Assembly: GCA_002238945.1 (NCBI GenBank)
Contig: MPNI01000009.1
Location: forward strand, 25,252 to 89,251
From: Proteobacteria bacterium bin106
Lineage (GTDB): Bacteria > Bdellovibrionota_B > Oligoflexia > Oligoflexales > Bin106
Direction: 5' to 3'
DNA: 64,000 bases
Positions 53,128 to 61,509 of the stretch are shown here, piece by piece; position 1 is the first letter of the stretch, and each line of letters begins with the position of its first letter. Below the pieces are notes generated by a model, which searched no databases, was not told where the DNA came from, and was given only the letters and a program-made list of their open reading frames with translations. The position numbers and the translations under genes were made by a program.

Positions 53128-53187
53128 TTGCTTCTTGTGTTGCTTCTTGTGTTGCTTCTTGTGTTGCTTCTTGTGTTGCTTCTTGTC
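53128..53187. repeat. 12-bp tandem repeat (ttgcttcttgtg x5)
   Basis: Four perfect copies and a fifth differing at the last base, about 115 bases upstream of nfeD. The surrounding gap 53013-53523 has no gene; it also holds ttctctaagtata repeats near 53219-53250. Confidence 0.95.
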
Positions 53188-53523
53188 TGTTATCTCTCAT
53201 TTTCACTCTCTAAACTTATTCTCTAAGTATATTCTCTAAGTATATTATCTAAGTCTATATATAACTATCTTTCATATCACCACATCTAACCAAACAATAT
53301 CATTATATTTTTAACAACTTCATCTAATCTATCGGTTTTTATATTGTGATACAACAACCTTCAACTAACAGCTCACTATCACTAGCTATCTTGAGTGAAT
53401 CTTATGGTGTTAAAAACAACGAAGATAGCTTTCTGTAATGGTACTTTCCCATTATGATAGGAATGACGAGTCATATGCCTCCATCATGAATCCACTTTAC
53501 GGCCTCATCACATCTTCTAGCTT

Positions 53524-54579
53524 ATGAAACATCCCTTGTTTTTCCATAGATTACTACGTATCACCACCAGAGTGATCACCCATCCCATATTTATCTTTGT
53601 GAGTTTTCAATGTGTGTGGATCACCCTCACCTTATTTTGGGTGGTATGGTTTGCTCCCAGTTTGGAAGATCTTAAAGTGATTTTTGATATTGGTGAATCT
53701 CTATCAGAACAACCCCAAAATACCATACAAGAACCACTCCTTCACTCCAATATGGCACAAAACATTTACTCTCATATCCTCAAGCCCCACGAAGCATTGC
53801 TCCGTCTGACTGCAGGACTTGTGATGCTAGGTACGTTGTTATTTGGAGCTATTTGGCTATTTTGGTTTGGCCAACGCAAAGCCAGCTACTACCGACAACA
53901 GCAATCTTTTATTTCCAGCGTAACCCATGAACTCAGAACCCCCATCACCACTTTAAAGCTGATTTTAAGTAACCTCAAAAACCCATCTCTTAGTGAAGAA
54001 AAATACCATAACCTACTAGATATTGGAGATCATGAACTCAAACGACTTATGCATCTGATCCATAATATCTTGCTCACTGCAGGATTAGATCGAGGCATTG
54101 ATATGCTTGATGAGAAAAAACAAAGACTCACTGTGAAAGCTTTACTGGAACACTCCATGGAACGATGCAAAGCTTTAGATGAAGACATTGCCAAGCGAGT
54201 GATCATCAAATGCTTACCACCCATGAGTATCAATGCACCACGTACAGCTCTTATCACTCTATTTACCAATCTCATGGAAAATGCCATAAAATACTCCCCT
54301 AAAGGCTCTGCCATCCATATCGATGCCTCTTTTTATGCCGGAGATTATGTAGATGTGACATTTCGAGATCAAGGATATGGCATTGAAGAAAGTGATCGTA
54401 AAAAAATCTTCAAAATGTTTTATCGAGGAGAAATCTCCAAGAAACAAGCCATCAACGGCACAGGAGTAGGATTGTTTATTGTTAAAACCATCACCAAACT
54501 TCTCGGAGGACAGGTATGGTGTGAAAGTAAGGGACCTCATAAAGGCTCTGTTTTCACAGTGAGATTACCCATCGATTAA
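53524..54579 (+). CDS. Sensor histidine kinase
   Basis: A 351-residue membrane kinase with two membrane helices (about 21-43 and 95-115) around a short periplasmic loop, so sensing is probably within the membrane or by a small domain. The dimerisation box is SSVTHELRTP (His135). ATP-binding motifs are LMENAIKYSPKG (N), FRDQGYGIEESD (G1), MFYRGE (F) and NGTGVGLFIVKTI (G2). The next gene, 25 bases downstream, is its likely partner regulator. No binding site is visible before the ATG. Confidence 0.93.
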   Translation: MKHPLFFHRLLRITTRVITHPIFIFVSFQCVWITLTLFWVVWFAPSLEDLKVIFDIGESLSEQPQNTIQEPLLHSNMAQNIYSHILKPHEALLRLTAGLVMLGTLLFGAIWLFWFGQRKASYYRQQQSFISSVTHELRTPITTLKLILSNLKNPSLSEEKYHNLLDIGDHELKRLMHLIHNILLTAGLDRGIDMLDEKKQRLTVKALLEHSMERCKALDEDIAKRVIIKCLPPMSINAPRTALITLFTNLMENAIKYSPKGSAIHIDASFYAGDYVDVTFRDQGYGIEESDRKKIFKMFYRGEISKKQAINGTGVGLFIVKTITKLLGGQVWCESKGPHKGSVFTVRLPID

Positions 54580-54604
54580 TAGAAAGAAACCATGGATATC
54601 CCTT

Positions 54605-55306
54605 ATGAATAGACGCAAAAACATACTCATCGTTGATGATGATCCCAAACTTGTCCTCAACCTCCAATACCAATTGGAAGCTCTCGGCTTTGGCGTGTAT
54701 GCAACAGGTGATGGATCATCGGTCTTGGATATCTATCATCGCCACGGGCCCTTCTCTGTTATTGTTCTTGATGTTCATCTGCAAAACAAAGATGGCTTCA
54801 CCTTACTCAATGAAATCCGTGAAATCGATGGCCGTACCGGCATCCTCATGCTCACAGCACGTAACGCTCAACAAGACAAAATACGTGGCCTCAAATTTGG
54901 CGCTGATGATTACCTATGCAAGCCCTTTAACGAAGAAGAACTCATCATGCGCATCAGCCGCATTGCCTCACGCAGTGAGCTCATTGGAGCTAGTGATCAC
55001 TTTGCTGGAAAACTCAGCTTTGGCCCTTTTACCCTCGATAAAGAAAATCTCACACTCCACACACCAACTACCACTAAAAATGTCACGGTACTGGAATCAG
55101 ACCTACTGAGCACATTTATTATCTATCAAGGAAAAGTGCTCTCACGCCGGTTTCTTCTGCATAAAGTTTGGGGAGTGAAAGGACACATTGAAACACGCAC
55201 CGTGGATAATTTTATTGTCCGCCTACGACGACTCGTTGAAGCGGACCCTTCAAATCCTCAACATATCATCAACGTCCGAGGTAGAGGATATAAACTTGTG
55301 GGTTAG
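54605..55306 (+). CDS. OmpR-family response regulator
   Basis: A 233-residue regulator. The receiver domain has IVDDDP (acidic pocket), VIVLDVHL (phosphoacceptor Asp56), LMLTA and YLCKPF (Lys106). The C-terminal winged helix is of OmpR/PhoB type (VKGHIETRTVDNFIVRLRRL; IINVRGRGYKLV). It pairs with the histidine kinase just upstream. Its stop overlaps that of the convergent hydrolase gene by 4 bases. Confidence 0.94.
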   Translation: MNRRKNILIVDDDPKLVLNLQYQLEALGFGVYATGDGSSVLDIYHRHGPFSVIVLDVHLQNKDGFTLLNEIREIDGRTGILMLTARNAQQDKIRGLKFGADDYLCKPFNEEELIMRISRIASRSELIGASDHFAGKLSFGPFTLDKENLTLHTPTTTKNVTVLESDLLSTFIIYQGKVLSRRFLLHKVWGVKGHIETRTVDNFIVRLRRLVEADPSNPQHIINVRGRGYKLVG

Positions 55307-56337
55307 CTCTGAGGATAATCCGAAAAATCTCTTGAAATAAACCGGACCACACTATCTCTTAGCTGAAATGGCTTATCAAAGTGCAACTCATGACCTCCAT
55401 TTTCAATACCTTCCAGTACCGCCAAAGCAAGATGAGAGAAGATATAAGCAGAATGAGAAGAGGCCACAAAGTTATCATTTTCTCCATACAACACAAGGGT
55501 TGGAGCTTTGATGGCTAACAGCTTATGAGGATTACGAAATCGTGAAGCAGCCACAAGCTGCTTAAAAGTAATCATAATCCCCTTACCATAGCGTTTCTCA
55601 AGATTACTCCACAAGTTAGCAGCCCACTCCCTCATTTCCACAGGAGTACGCAAAGATAACACATACTGAGATAAACTATCATGAAAGCTCTTCCCCCCTT
55701 TAGTTAAAGAGCCAGCTAACCCAAGAATACTTTTAGGATATAAACGCAAAGATCGAGCTCCACCACCAATAGAGGAATTGATCACCACCAAAGAATAAAC
55801 ACGCCTCGGATAACGCAAACCAAACATCAAAGCCGTCATACCACCCAAAGAAAAGCCCAAAATATAGGCTTTTTCAACATTCAAATCATCAAGAACTTCT
55901 TTGACATCATCTGACATATGGTCAATGGAAAGATTCCAATCAGCCTTCTGTCGTGACTCCCCTATGCCTCGAGGATCCAAAGTGATGACATTAAGATCTT
56001 TGGCTAAAGAACGATCAAAATACACCCAATGGTCTTTAGTACGTGTTAAACCATTGATCATCACCAAACTACGACGCTTATGAAAGACCTCTTCGTTAAT
56101 ATGATGAGAGGTATGAAAACACACTTTTAAAGACGATACACGATAGGATATTCCGCCCTTAGTAATGTAAGAAGATTGTTGTACCTGAGACTTTTCTTCT
56201 TTAGTAAATGACTGACTCTCTAATGACACCACCGGAGCTTTATCTATAGAAGCATCTTTGAGAAAAGGAGTGTCATAGCGCACCGCTAATTTCTTAGCTA
56301 ACTGACCCTCTACTATTTTGAATCGACGACGCTTCAC
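55303..56337 (-). CDS. Alpha/beta-hydrolase
   Basis: The track starts at TTG 56349, but AGGAG is inside that start; GTG 56337 is 4 bases after it and is the likelier start (about 344 residues). The first 85 residues are basic and unrecognised. The hydrolase core follows: VMINGLTRTKDHW (oxyanion region), VITLDPRGIGES, the nucleophile elbow GFSLGGM, the acid in YGENDNFV, and the catalytic His in NGGHELHFDKP. The class includes esterases and related enzymes; the substrate cannot be told. It is convergent with the regulator gene. Confidence 0.85.
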   Translation of the reverse strand: MKRRRFKIVEGQLAKKLAVRYDTPFLKDASIDKAPVVSLESQSFTKEEKSQVQQSSYITKGGISYRVSSLKVCFHTSHHINEEVFHKRRSLVMINGLTRTKDHWVYFDRSLAKDLNVITLDPRGIGESRQKADWNLSIDHMSDDVKEVLDDLNVEKAYILGFSLGGMTALMFGLRYPRRVYSLVVINSSIGGGARSLRLYPKSILGLAGSLTKGGKSFHDSLSQYVLSLRTPVEMREWAANLWSNLEKRYGKGIMITFKQLVAASRFRNPHKLLAIKAPTLVLYGENDNFVASSHSAYIFSHLALAVLEGIENGGHELHFDKPFQLRDSVVRFISRDFSDYPQS

Positions 56338-56434
56338 CTCTCTCCTCAATCATAATCCATATATTAATACATTACCCATAGAATAGCCGAGCTTATGAGC
56401 TATCCTCAGCTCTCTGGCTAGCTCTTCTTGATAG

Positions 56435-56473
56435 CTATCTTCACTAACTATCTTCACTAACTATCTTCACTAG
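56435..56473. repeat. 13-bp tandem repeat (ctatcttcactaa x3)
   Basis: Two perfect copies and a third with one change, in the gap 56350-56573, where no gene is seen. Confidence 0.85.
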
Positions 56474-56573
56474 CTACACTAGAGACAAAACACATAAAAC
56501 AGAAACGACTTTCTATTCTATAATTTCTATAATATAGAAAGCAGCTTAATGGCTCAGAGAATTATCACAAGCT

Positions 56574-57581
56574 CTATTCACTCTGAGAATCAAGAAATGT
56601 TACAAAAAACATCGCCTCATCAATACTTTCTAAGATAGAGAGTAGGTTTTTCACCTCAACCACCTTATTTTTATCACCATCTTTATCCGCTAACAGTATA
56701 TCTGTGGCCAAAGGAATGGAAACATCTTCACTTTTAAATACCATCTTGTTTTGCATCTGATCTAACTGGATGCGACCATAGATTAACCTTCCCACACCAT
56801 AGGCTACAAGCCCAGCACCCAAATAAGCAATGAGCTTTGAACGAGAAATATCATAAACACTATCTCGAAATCCTATCTTCTTTGTAAATGAAAACATGCC
56901 ATTCAAACGCTTCTGCCATAACTTGGGAGCACGATTGATACGCTGAAGATCGGCAATGGTTTTTGTCCCTCGCAATGAACGCTTACTCACCGATGGACCT
57001 ACATAAGCATCTTGTAAGCTATTGATATCCGTACGATTGATGTATTCATAAGCACCTTTCTGCAAACCAAGAACAACCGCTCCTTCCACAACACGACGAC
57101 CTCCCTTTGCCACCATATCCTCAAGACGCCTCTTTGCAGCAAACATCTTTAGAAAAGAATTTTCTGTATTTTCTACACCGCTTTCTACACCGCTAGCCGG
57201 ATCAGATGTATCTGTACTAGATAGACTATCTGATTGAAACTCCAAACCCACCATAGCCCATACCAATTGATCACGCTCTTGCTTTGCTGCCTGAGAATGA
57301 CCCACATATTTAACCGGAACCCTCAACCACTCCTCACAAGAGCTCCAATCAGCTATATTCTCACTCACTTCTGAGCAGATAAACAGCGGATAATATGATA
57401 ACGCCTTATCATCAGATATCTGGGTTTTATCTCCTAAATACACCCCTAAATTCTCATCTTTGATACCCCCATGAAGCTCAGAGTCCTGATTCACCACAGA
57501 GGGAGCACCACAACCCCATAGCAATACACATAACAGTGTTACAACAGAGAAACTCATCAGAAACACGCGATGAGAAAACAT
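56574..57581 (-). CDS. Lipoprotein with Cys pair and membrane segments (distant family member)
   Basis: The track starts at 57650, but the ATG at 57581 gives a normal lipoprotein signal peptide (VTLLCVLLWGC, lipid Cys 24) and avoids overlap with the divergent ORF. Residues after it read LGVYLGDKT, then YYPLFICS (Cys69) and SSCEEWLRVPVKY (Cys82), the same order as the other lipoproteins. Two weakly hydrophobic stretches follow (around VVEGAVVLGLQKGAYEY and LIAYLGAGLVAYGVGRL). The middle has S-G-V-E repeats. No ribosome binding site is clear for any Met. Function unknown. Confidence 0.65.
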   Translation of the reverse strand: MFSHRVFLMSFSVVTLLCVLLWGCGAPSVVNQDSELHGGIKDENLGVYLGDKTQISDDKALSYYPLFICSEVSENIADWSSCEEWLRVPVKYVGHSQAAKQERDQLVWAMVGLEFQSDSLSSTDTSDPASGVESGVENTENSFLKMFAAKRRLEDMVAKGGRRVVEGAVVLGLQKGAYEYINRTDINSLQDAYVGPSVSKRSLRGTKTIADLQRINRAPKLWQKRLNGMFSFTKKIGFRDSVYDISRSKLIAYLGAGLVAYGVGRLIYGRIQLDQMQNKMVFKSEDVSIPLATDILLADKDGDKNKVVEVKNLLSILESIDEAMFFVTFLDSQSE

Positions 57582-57633
57582 ATAAGAAAGCACATATAAA
57601 ATCATAATATTCATCATATATACCCATATCAGT

Positions 57634-57855
57634 ATGCTTAGACACACCAAGTCTTCCTCTGTGAGATATTCATCTCAAAAAGAGGCGCCTCATCTAGAAC
57701 GTCTACATGAAAAACAAGATCCTTGCATCAAAGCTTGGTATCAAAGTTTGGTATTGAAACCCTTTACAAAAGATAGCAAAGAGCAAAAAGAAGTGCTTAC
57801 TTCAAGGCTTGAAAGAATGATCCTTTCAAAGCTCAAGCAAACAGATCATACCTGA
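57634..57855 (+). CDS. Possible small charged protein
   Basis: A 73-codon ORF divergent from the 56574 lipoprotein. The product is hydrophilic and probably helical (DSKEQKEVLTSRLERMILSKLK). No family recognised and no good binding site. The bidirectional terminator at 57911 lies 56 bases after its stop, which supports it mildly, though that hairpin also serves the gene on the other side. Confidence 0.35.
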   Translation: MLRHTKSSSVRYSSQKEAPHLERLHEKQDPCIKAWYQSLVLKPFTKDSKEQKEVLTSRLERMILSKLKQTDHT

Positions 57856-57910
57856 AATAAAGGATTCTTGCAAGAGAAAAGAACTTTTTACAAAAAAAAA
57901 GCACAAAATA

Positions 57911-57931
57911 AAAAACCCTTAAGGGGTTTTT
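57911..57931. terminator. Bidirectional rho-independent terminator
   Basis: aaaaaccc / gggttttt with a 5-base loop gives a T tract on both strands. It lies between the small plus ORF and the minus-strand PilZ-like gene and could end both transcripts. Confidence 0.7.
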
Positions 57932-58011
57932 ATGGTTTTATATGTGAATGTATTTTAGCTAGCTTCTTACTTAGCTAGCTTCTCATCGCACAGCAATCAC
58001 AAATATACATG

Positions 58012-58452
58012 TCAAGCCGCACTTTCTTCAAGATAGCTACGCAAGACTTTTTCATCCGTATTATCCATAGAGAGGATTTGAACAGAAAAATATTTCTTTT
58101 TACGTTTTTCTCCTACGATTTTTTTCTTAATCACCCGCCCTATAACAGAAAAACTCTTTGGAATATTCACTCGAGTATAATCAATGAAATGACGCTTTCT
58201 TTGCCAATAGCCAGGAATGATCACATCAATTTTTAATAGATCTTCTTCACAAAAATCTGCTGATAATTGAAACTCCATCCCATATGGACTAATATGAATA
58301 GAATACGCTTTCATAGGAACACGTGCAGAACTCAGATTACGGACATTGAATTCTAAGATGGAAAGATGAATTTTTTTGTTAGATTGCGGATAACCCTTAA
58401 TTTTTTCTTCTTCAAAATTTTCCATCTCCACATCAGGTTGGTTTCTAGCCAT
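58012..58452 (-). CDS. PilZ-like domain protein next to fliA
   Basis: A 146-residue soluble protein. The pattern LEFNVRNLSSARV, IHISPYGMEFQLSADFCEEDLLKIDVIIPGYW resembles the PilZ barrel (S-x-x-G-x-x-F, then L-x-I-x-I-x-L-P). The R-x-x-x-R cyclic-di-GMP motif is not seen, so ligand binding is doubtful. GGGAGGAG lies before the ATG. It follows the fliA gene by 119 bases on the same strand, which suggests a link to motility control. Confidence 0.55.
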   Translation of the reverse strand: MARNQPDVEMENFEEEKIKGYPQSNKKIHLSILEFNVRNLSSARVPMKAYSIHISPYGMEFQLSADFCEEDLLKIDVIIPGYWQRKRHFIDYTRVNIPKSFSVIGRVIKKKIVGEKRKKKYFSVQILSMDNTDEKVLRSYLEESAA

Positions 58453-58571
58453 ATCACTCCTCCCTTATTAATCTCTTATTTGCACTATAATCAACTATGA
58501 CTTCCCACTTTTTCATAGCTCTCAGCACATTTTTTTAGAAACAACTTTTTAGAAACAACCAAATATCTCCT

Positions 58572-59333
58572 CTACGAACCCATCAATGATATGTTTAATT
58601 TCGTACGTATTCTTTGAACAGCCTGAGTATGCAACTGAGACACACGAGATTCTGTGACATTAAGAATTTTACCAATTTCTTTAAGATTCAATTCCTCGTA
58701 ATAATAGAGGGATAACACCAAACGCATTTTGCGAGGAAGCTCTTCAATTTGTTCGATTAAAACTTTGCGATTGATCTTATCATCAAGCAATGTCTGGGGG
58801 GTTTTAGAAGGTTTTTCCACAGCCTCTAAAAGAGTTTTTCGAAATGACTCACCACGACCAGGTACCGATTCATCCACATAGACAAGAGTGACTGACTTCA
58901 CACGAGACAGCAGCTCATGATACTCTCCAAGCTCCATGCCTAAGCTCTCACAAACTTCTTCATGGGTGGGGGGACGACCAAATTTTTGTTCAAGTTCTCT
59001 ATGAGCACGCTCAATAACCTTGGCTTTGTTACGTACACTTCGTGGTATCCAATCCTGAGAACGCAACTCATCAAGGATGGCTCCACGGATACGAAACTCA
59101 GCATACGTTTTGAATTTGTTATACATATTAGGGTCGTATTTCTCAATGGCATCCATCAACCCTATCACCCCCGATGAAACCAAGTCATCGATATCAATAC
59201 TAGGAGGTAAACGTGAGGCAATGCGTTGAGCCACAAAACGAATCAAAGGACTGTAATCCAAAATCAACTGATGACGTAAGCGTTCATCAATATCATGATC
59301 CCCTTGCTTATAACGCCGAATCAAACCCTTCAT
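58572..59333 (-). CDS. fliA: FliA/WhiG-family RNA polymerase sigma factor (sigma-28 type)
   Basis: A 253-residue sigma-70-group factor. Region 2 is YSPLIRFVAQRIASRLPPSI, DLVSSGVIGLMDAIEKYDP, and FKTYAEFRIRGAILDELRSQDWIPRSVR, the strong signature of FliA/WhiG/SigD factors. Region 3 (RPPTHEEVCESLGM) and region 4 (LPRKMRLVLSLYYYEELNLKEIGKILNVTESRVSQL) follow. It should direct flagellar or other late genes; no flagellar structural gene lies in the window. GGAG lies before the ATG. Confidence 0.93.
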   Translation of the reverse strand: MKGLIRRYKQGDHDIDERLRHQLILDYSPLIRFVAQRIASRLPPSIDIDDLVSSGVIGLMDAIEKYDPNMYNKFKTYAEFRIRGAILDELRSQDWIPRSVRNKAKVIERAHRELEQKFGRPPTHEEVCESLGMELGEYHELLSRVKSVTLVYVDESVPGRGESFRKTLLEAVEKPSKTPQTLLDDKINRKVLIEQIEELPRKMRLVLSLYYYEELNLKEIGKILNVTESRVSQLHTQAVQRIRTKLNISLMGS

Positions 59334-60357
59334 ACCATCTCCGCTATCTAACGCTATCTAACTCAGCTATCTTATTTTCCCTTGACTTGCTTCCCTTGGC
59401 TAGATCTCTTAGCTAGCTAAGCCACTAGCTAACCCTGTGAGCAAATCCATCATCGATGAGGTTATTCTTCACCCTCAACACCCTCAACACGCACTTGATA
59501 GAAACGCTCAAAACATACTCACCACCTCAATAACCACTCCAAAACCTAAACCTCATGCAAACTTCAGCTAACAAAATATCTCTCACAAGTCACTCTCAAG
59601 TGGAAGGTTTATATTTAGATACTGCCATAGCTCACAGCTTCTCAGAGAGACCACAGTTTTACCTACTCAAGTGGTTAAAGCTGTGAAAAATTTCATCTAA
59701 CATCTTGATATATTTAATGTTTTTCTATCACACAGCAACTCTGTTTGAATCATTACGCAACACAAAACATCATCAATATGTCTCTTCACTCACACTCACA
59801 CATAAGAACACGTACTCTTATATTCGTAGAAAAAATGACGATAACCTCAGTTAGCAAATACCGTTCACATCAAACCTACTCTTGATAACTCGTGATCCTT
59901 TTCCATAGCTTCACTGCTCTTACACTAAGCTGTATCTGTGACTACTATCTAATGACTGCTATCTGTGACTAGATTCACTATGACTATGTATTGGTAAAAC
60001 AACAAAAAAGTTAACGACAACTCTCCCCCCCTCACCGTACCGACCTTCATCGGTGAACTGTAAAGAAGACTTTAGCGAAATTTTAAAATCCCAATTATAT
60101 TAAATAGTTAAGACATTTTCTACAGTCTATAAAAACCCTCAACCATCCAAATGAGACCACATACATCACAGCTCTATGCCATGGACCATGATTCTTGCCA
60201 ACCAAAAAAAACACACTCAGCAACTCCACACTTTAGACTTTCAACAGGATGGTTTATAATACAGCCAAGCAAGTCCCTAAACTTTTTCAGACGAGCTTAA
60301 ACATATACTTTTCATGTATACTCCATCCAAACATTCACACTCACATATTTCCTTTCT
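59334..60357. other. 1-kb gap between fliA and cytochrome genes
   Basis: No protein gene accepted and no RNA recognised. It has an agctagctaagc run just upstream of fliA (59398-59435) and a small hairpin tcaccg / cggtga at 60032-60056 of unknown meaning. Confidence 0.4.
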
Positions 60358-60930
60358 ATGAAAACACATCCTTACTTATCACACCGTCAAGCTGTATCTA
60401 TGGCCGCTAAACACCCCCATAAACGAGCTTGTAAAGCTATAACCCTAAGAGCAGCTCTTTTGAGCATACTGTTGTGTGCTACGGCCATTTCTTCGTGTGA
60501 ACAATACGATCCTTCTTCAGCACGCACAGCTTTTTACGAAGAACAAAAAAGAGCCAACCAACCCACACCTCTCCTCACCAAAGAAGGAAATATCCCCCCT
60601 AGACCGACAGAAACCAGCAGTGTGGCGTTGTCACCAATTGATCAGAAATACAACTCTTTTTGCTCTTCCTGTCATGGCATAGATGGCAAAGCTAACAACG
60701 AAGCTGCACTCGCCATGACACCCAAGCCCCGCAGCTTTGCCGATAAGACATGGCAAGAAAGCAGCGATGATGCCAGAATTACCAAAGTCATCAAAGAAGG
60801 AGGCCCCTCTGTGGGACTTGCTGCCACAATGGCTCCTTGGGGAGCCGTTCTTAACGATGCAGAAATTCAAGAAATGGTGGTAAAAATTCGTGCTTTTGCA
60901 AACCAACCTGAAAGCCCTGAAAGTCAATAA
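60358..60930 (+). CDS. Lipoprotein cytochrome c
   Basis: A 190-residue mono-haem protein. The signal region ends in CATAISSC (lipid Cys 47), so the protein is membrane-anchored on the outer face of the inner membrane or in the outer membrane. The haem site is FCSSCHG (Cys102, Cys105, His106); the likely axial Met is in LAATMAPWGAVLND (Met158). Class I cytochrome c. A Pro/Thr-rich linker (55-90) separates anchor and haem domain. Met15 may be the true start, giving a shorter signal peptide. No oxidase or other partner is adjacent. Confidence 0.88.
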   Translation: MKTHPYLSHRQAVSMAAKHPHKRACKAITLRAALLSILLCATAISSCEQYDPSSARTAFYEEQKRANQPTPLLTKEGNIPPRPTETSSVALSPIDQKYNSFCSSCHGIDGKANNEAALAMTPKPRSFADKTWQESSDDARITKVIKEGGPSVGLAATMAPWGAVLNDAEIQEMVVKIRAFANQPESPESQ

Positions 60931-61509
60931 GCCAGCGCTATCCAACAGAATCTTTGACAGAAAGTTCACCAATAGCCTATCAAAAGATCGCAGAGACCGC
61001 CATCAAGGCTTCTGCTGCCGCTTTATAGAACTTCCACAGTGTGTTTGTTAACTATGTTAACAAAACACGAATCCTGATGTAGAATGAGATCTTTCAGGCT
61101 ACTATTTTAGATTTAGATTTAGATTTAGATTTAGGTTCAAGCCACTATCAATACTCGTATTGAATAACTCAGGTTATAGCTATCATACAATATGGACTCA
61201 AAGCCAAAGAACCACTTTCAGTCAGTGACTGTAAGTCTGCATTCTGAGTATTTCCCATGATAGTAGAAGCAACTTGAAAGCAAGTCCTTGCCGTAGGTAA
61301 GTACGGTTTCTTGATAAAATCGGTCTATATGAGTATGAAAGTCGCAATCAGAATAGTAAGACTAAAGGATACGAAAATGTATGCTCACACAGCTATCACA
61401 TAATAGAACCAGCTATTTGAAAATGAAGCATCACCACAAGAAAACACGCAAAAGATAATCATCAAGATCACATAAGACATGTCATAGTATATCAACTTCT
61501 TTTAAAATA
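60931..61509. other. Gap with a 6-bp repeat; no gene seen
   Basis: Contains atttag x4 at 61111-61134. The segment 61255-61330 has a ccgta / tacgg hairpin, but I could not match it to a known RNA or intron end. Confidence 0.4.
61111..61134. repeat. 6-bp tandem repeat (atttag x4)
   Basis: Four perfect copies, preceded by ttttag. Confidence 0.75.

Noticed and set aside
59554-59685. 43-codon plus-strand ORF in the fliA-cytochrome gap
   Set aside because: No binding site and an unremarkable product; likely chance.
61255-61345. Hairpin with gtacggttt and aaagtcgcaa tested as a group II intron end
   Set aside because: Does not fit the 34-base domain V pattern and there is no reverse transcriptase gene.
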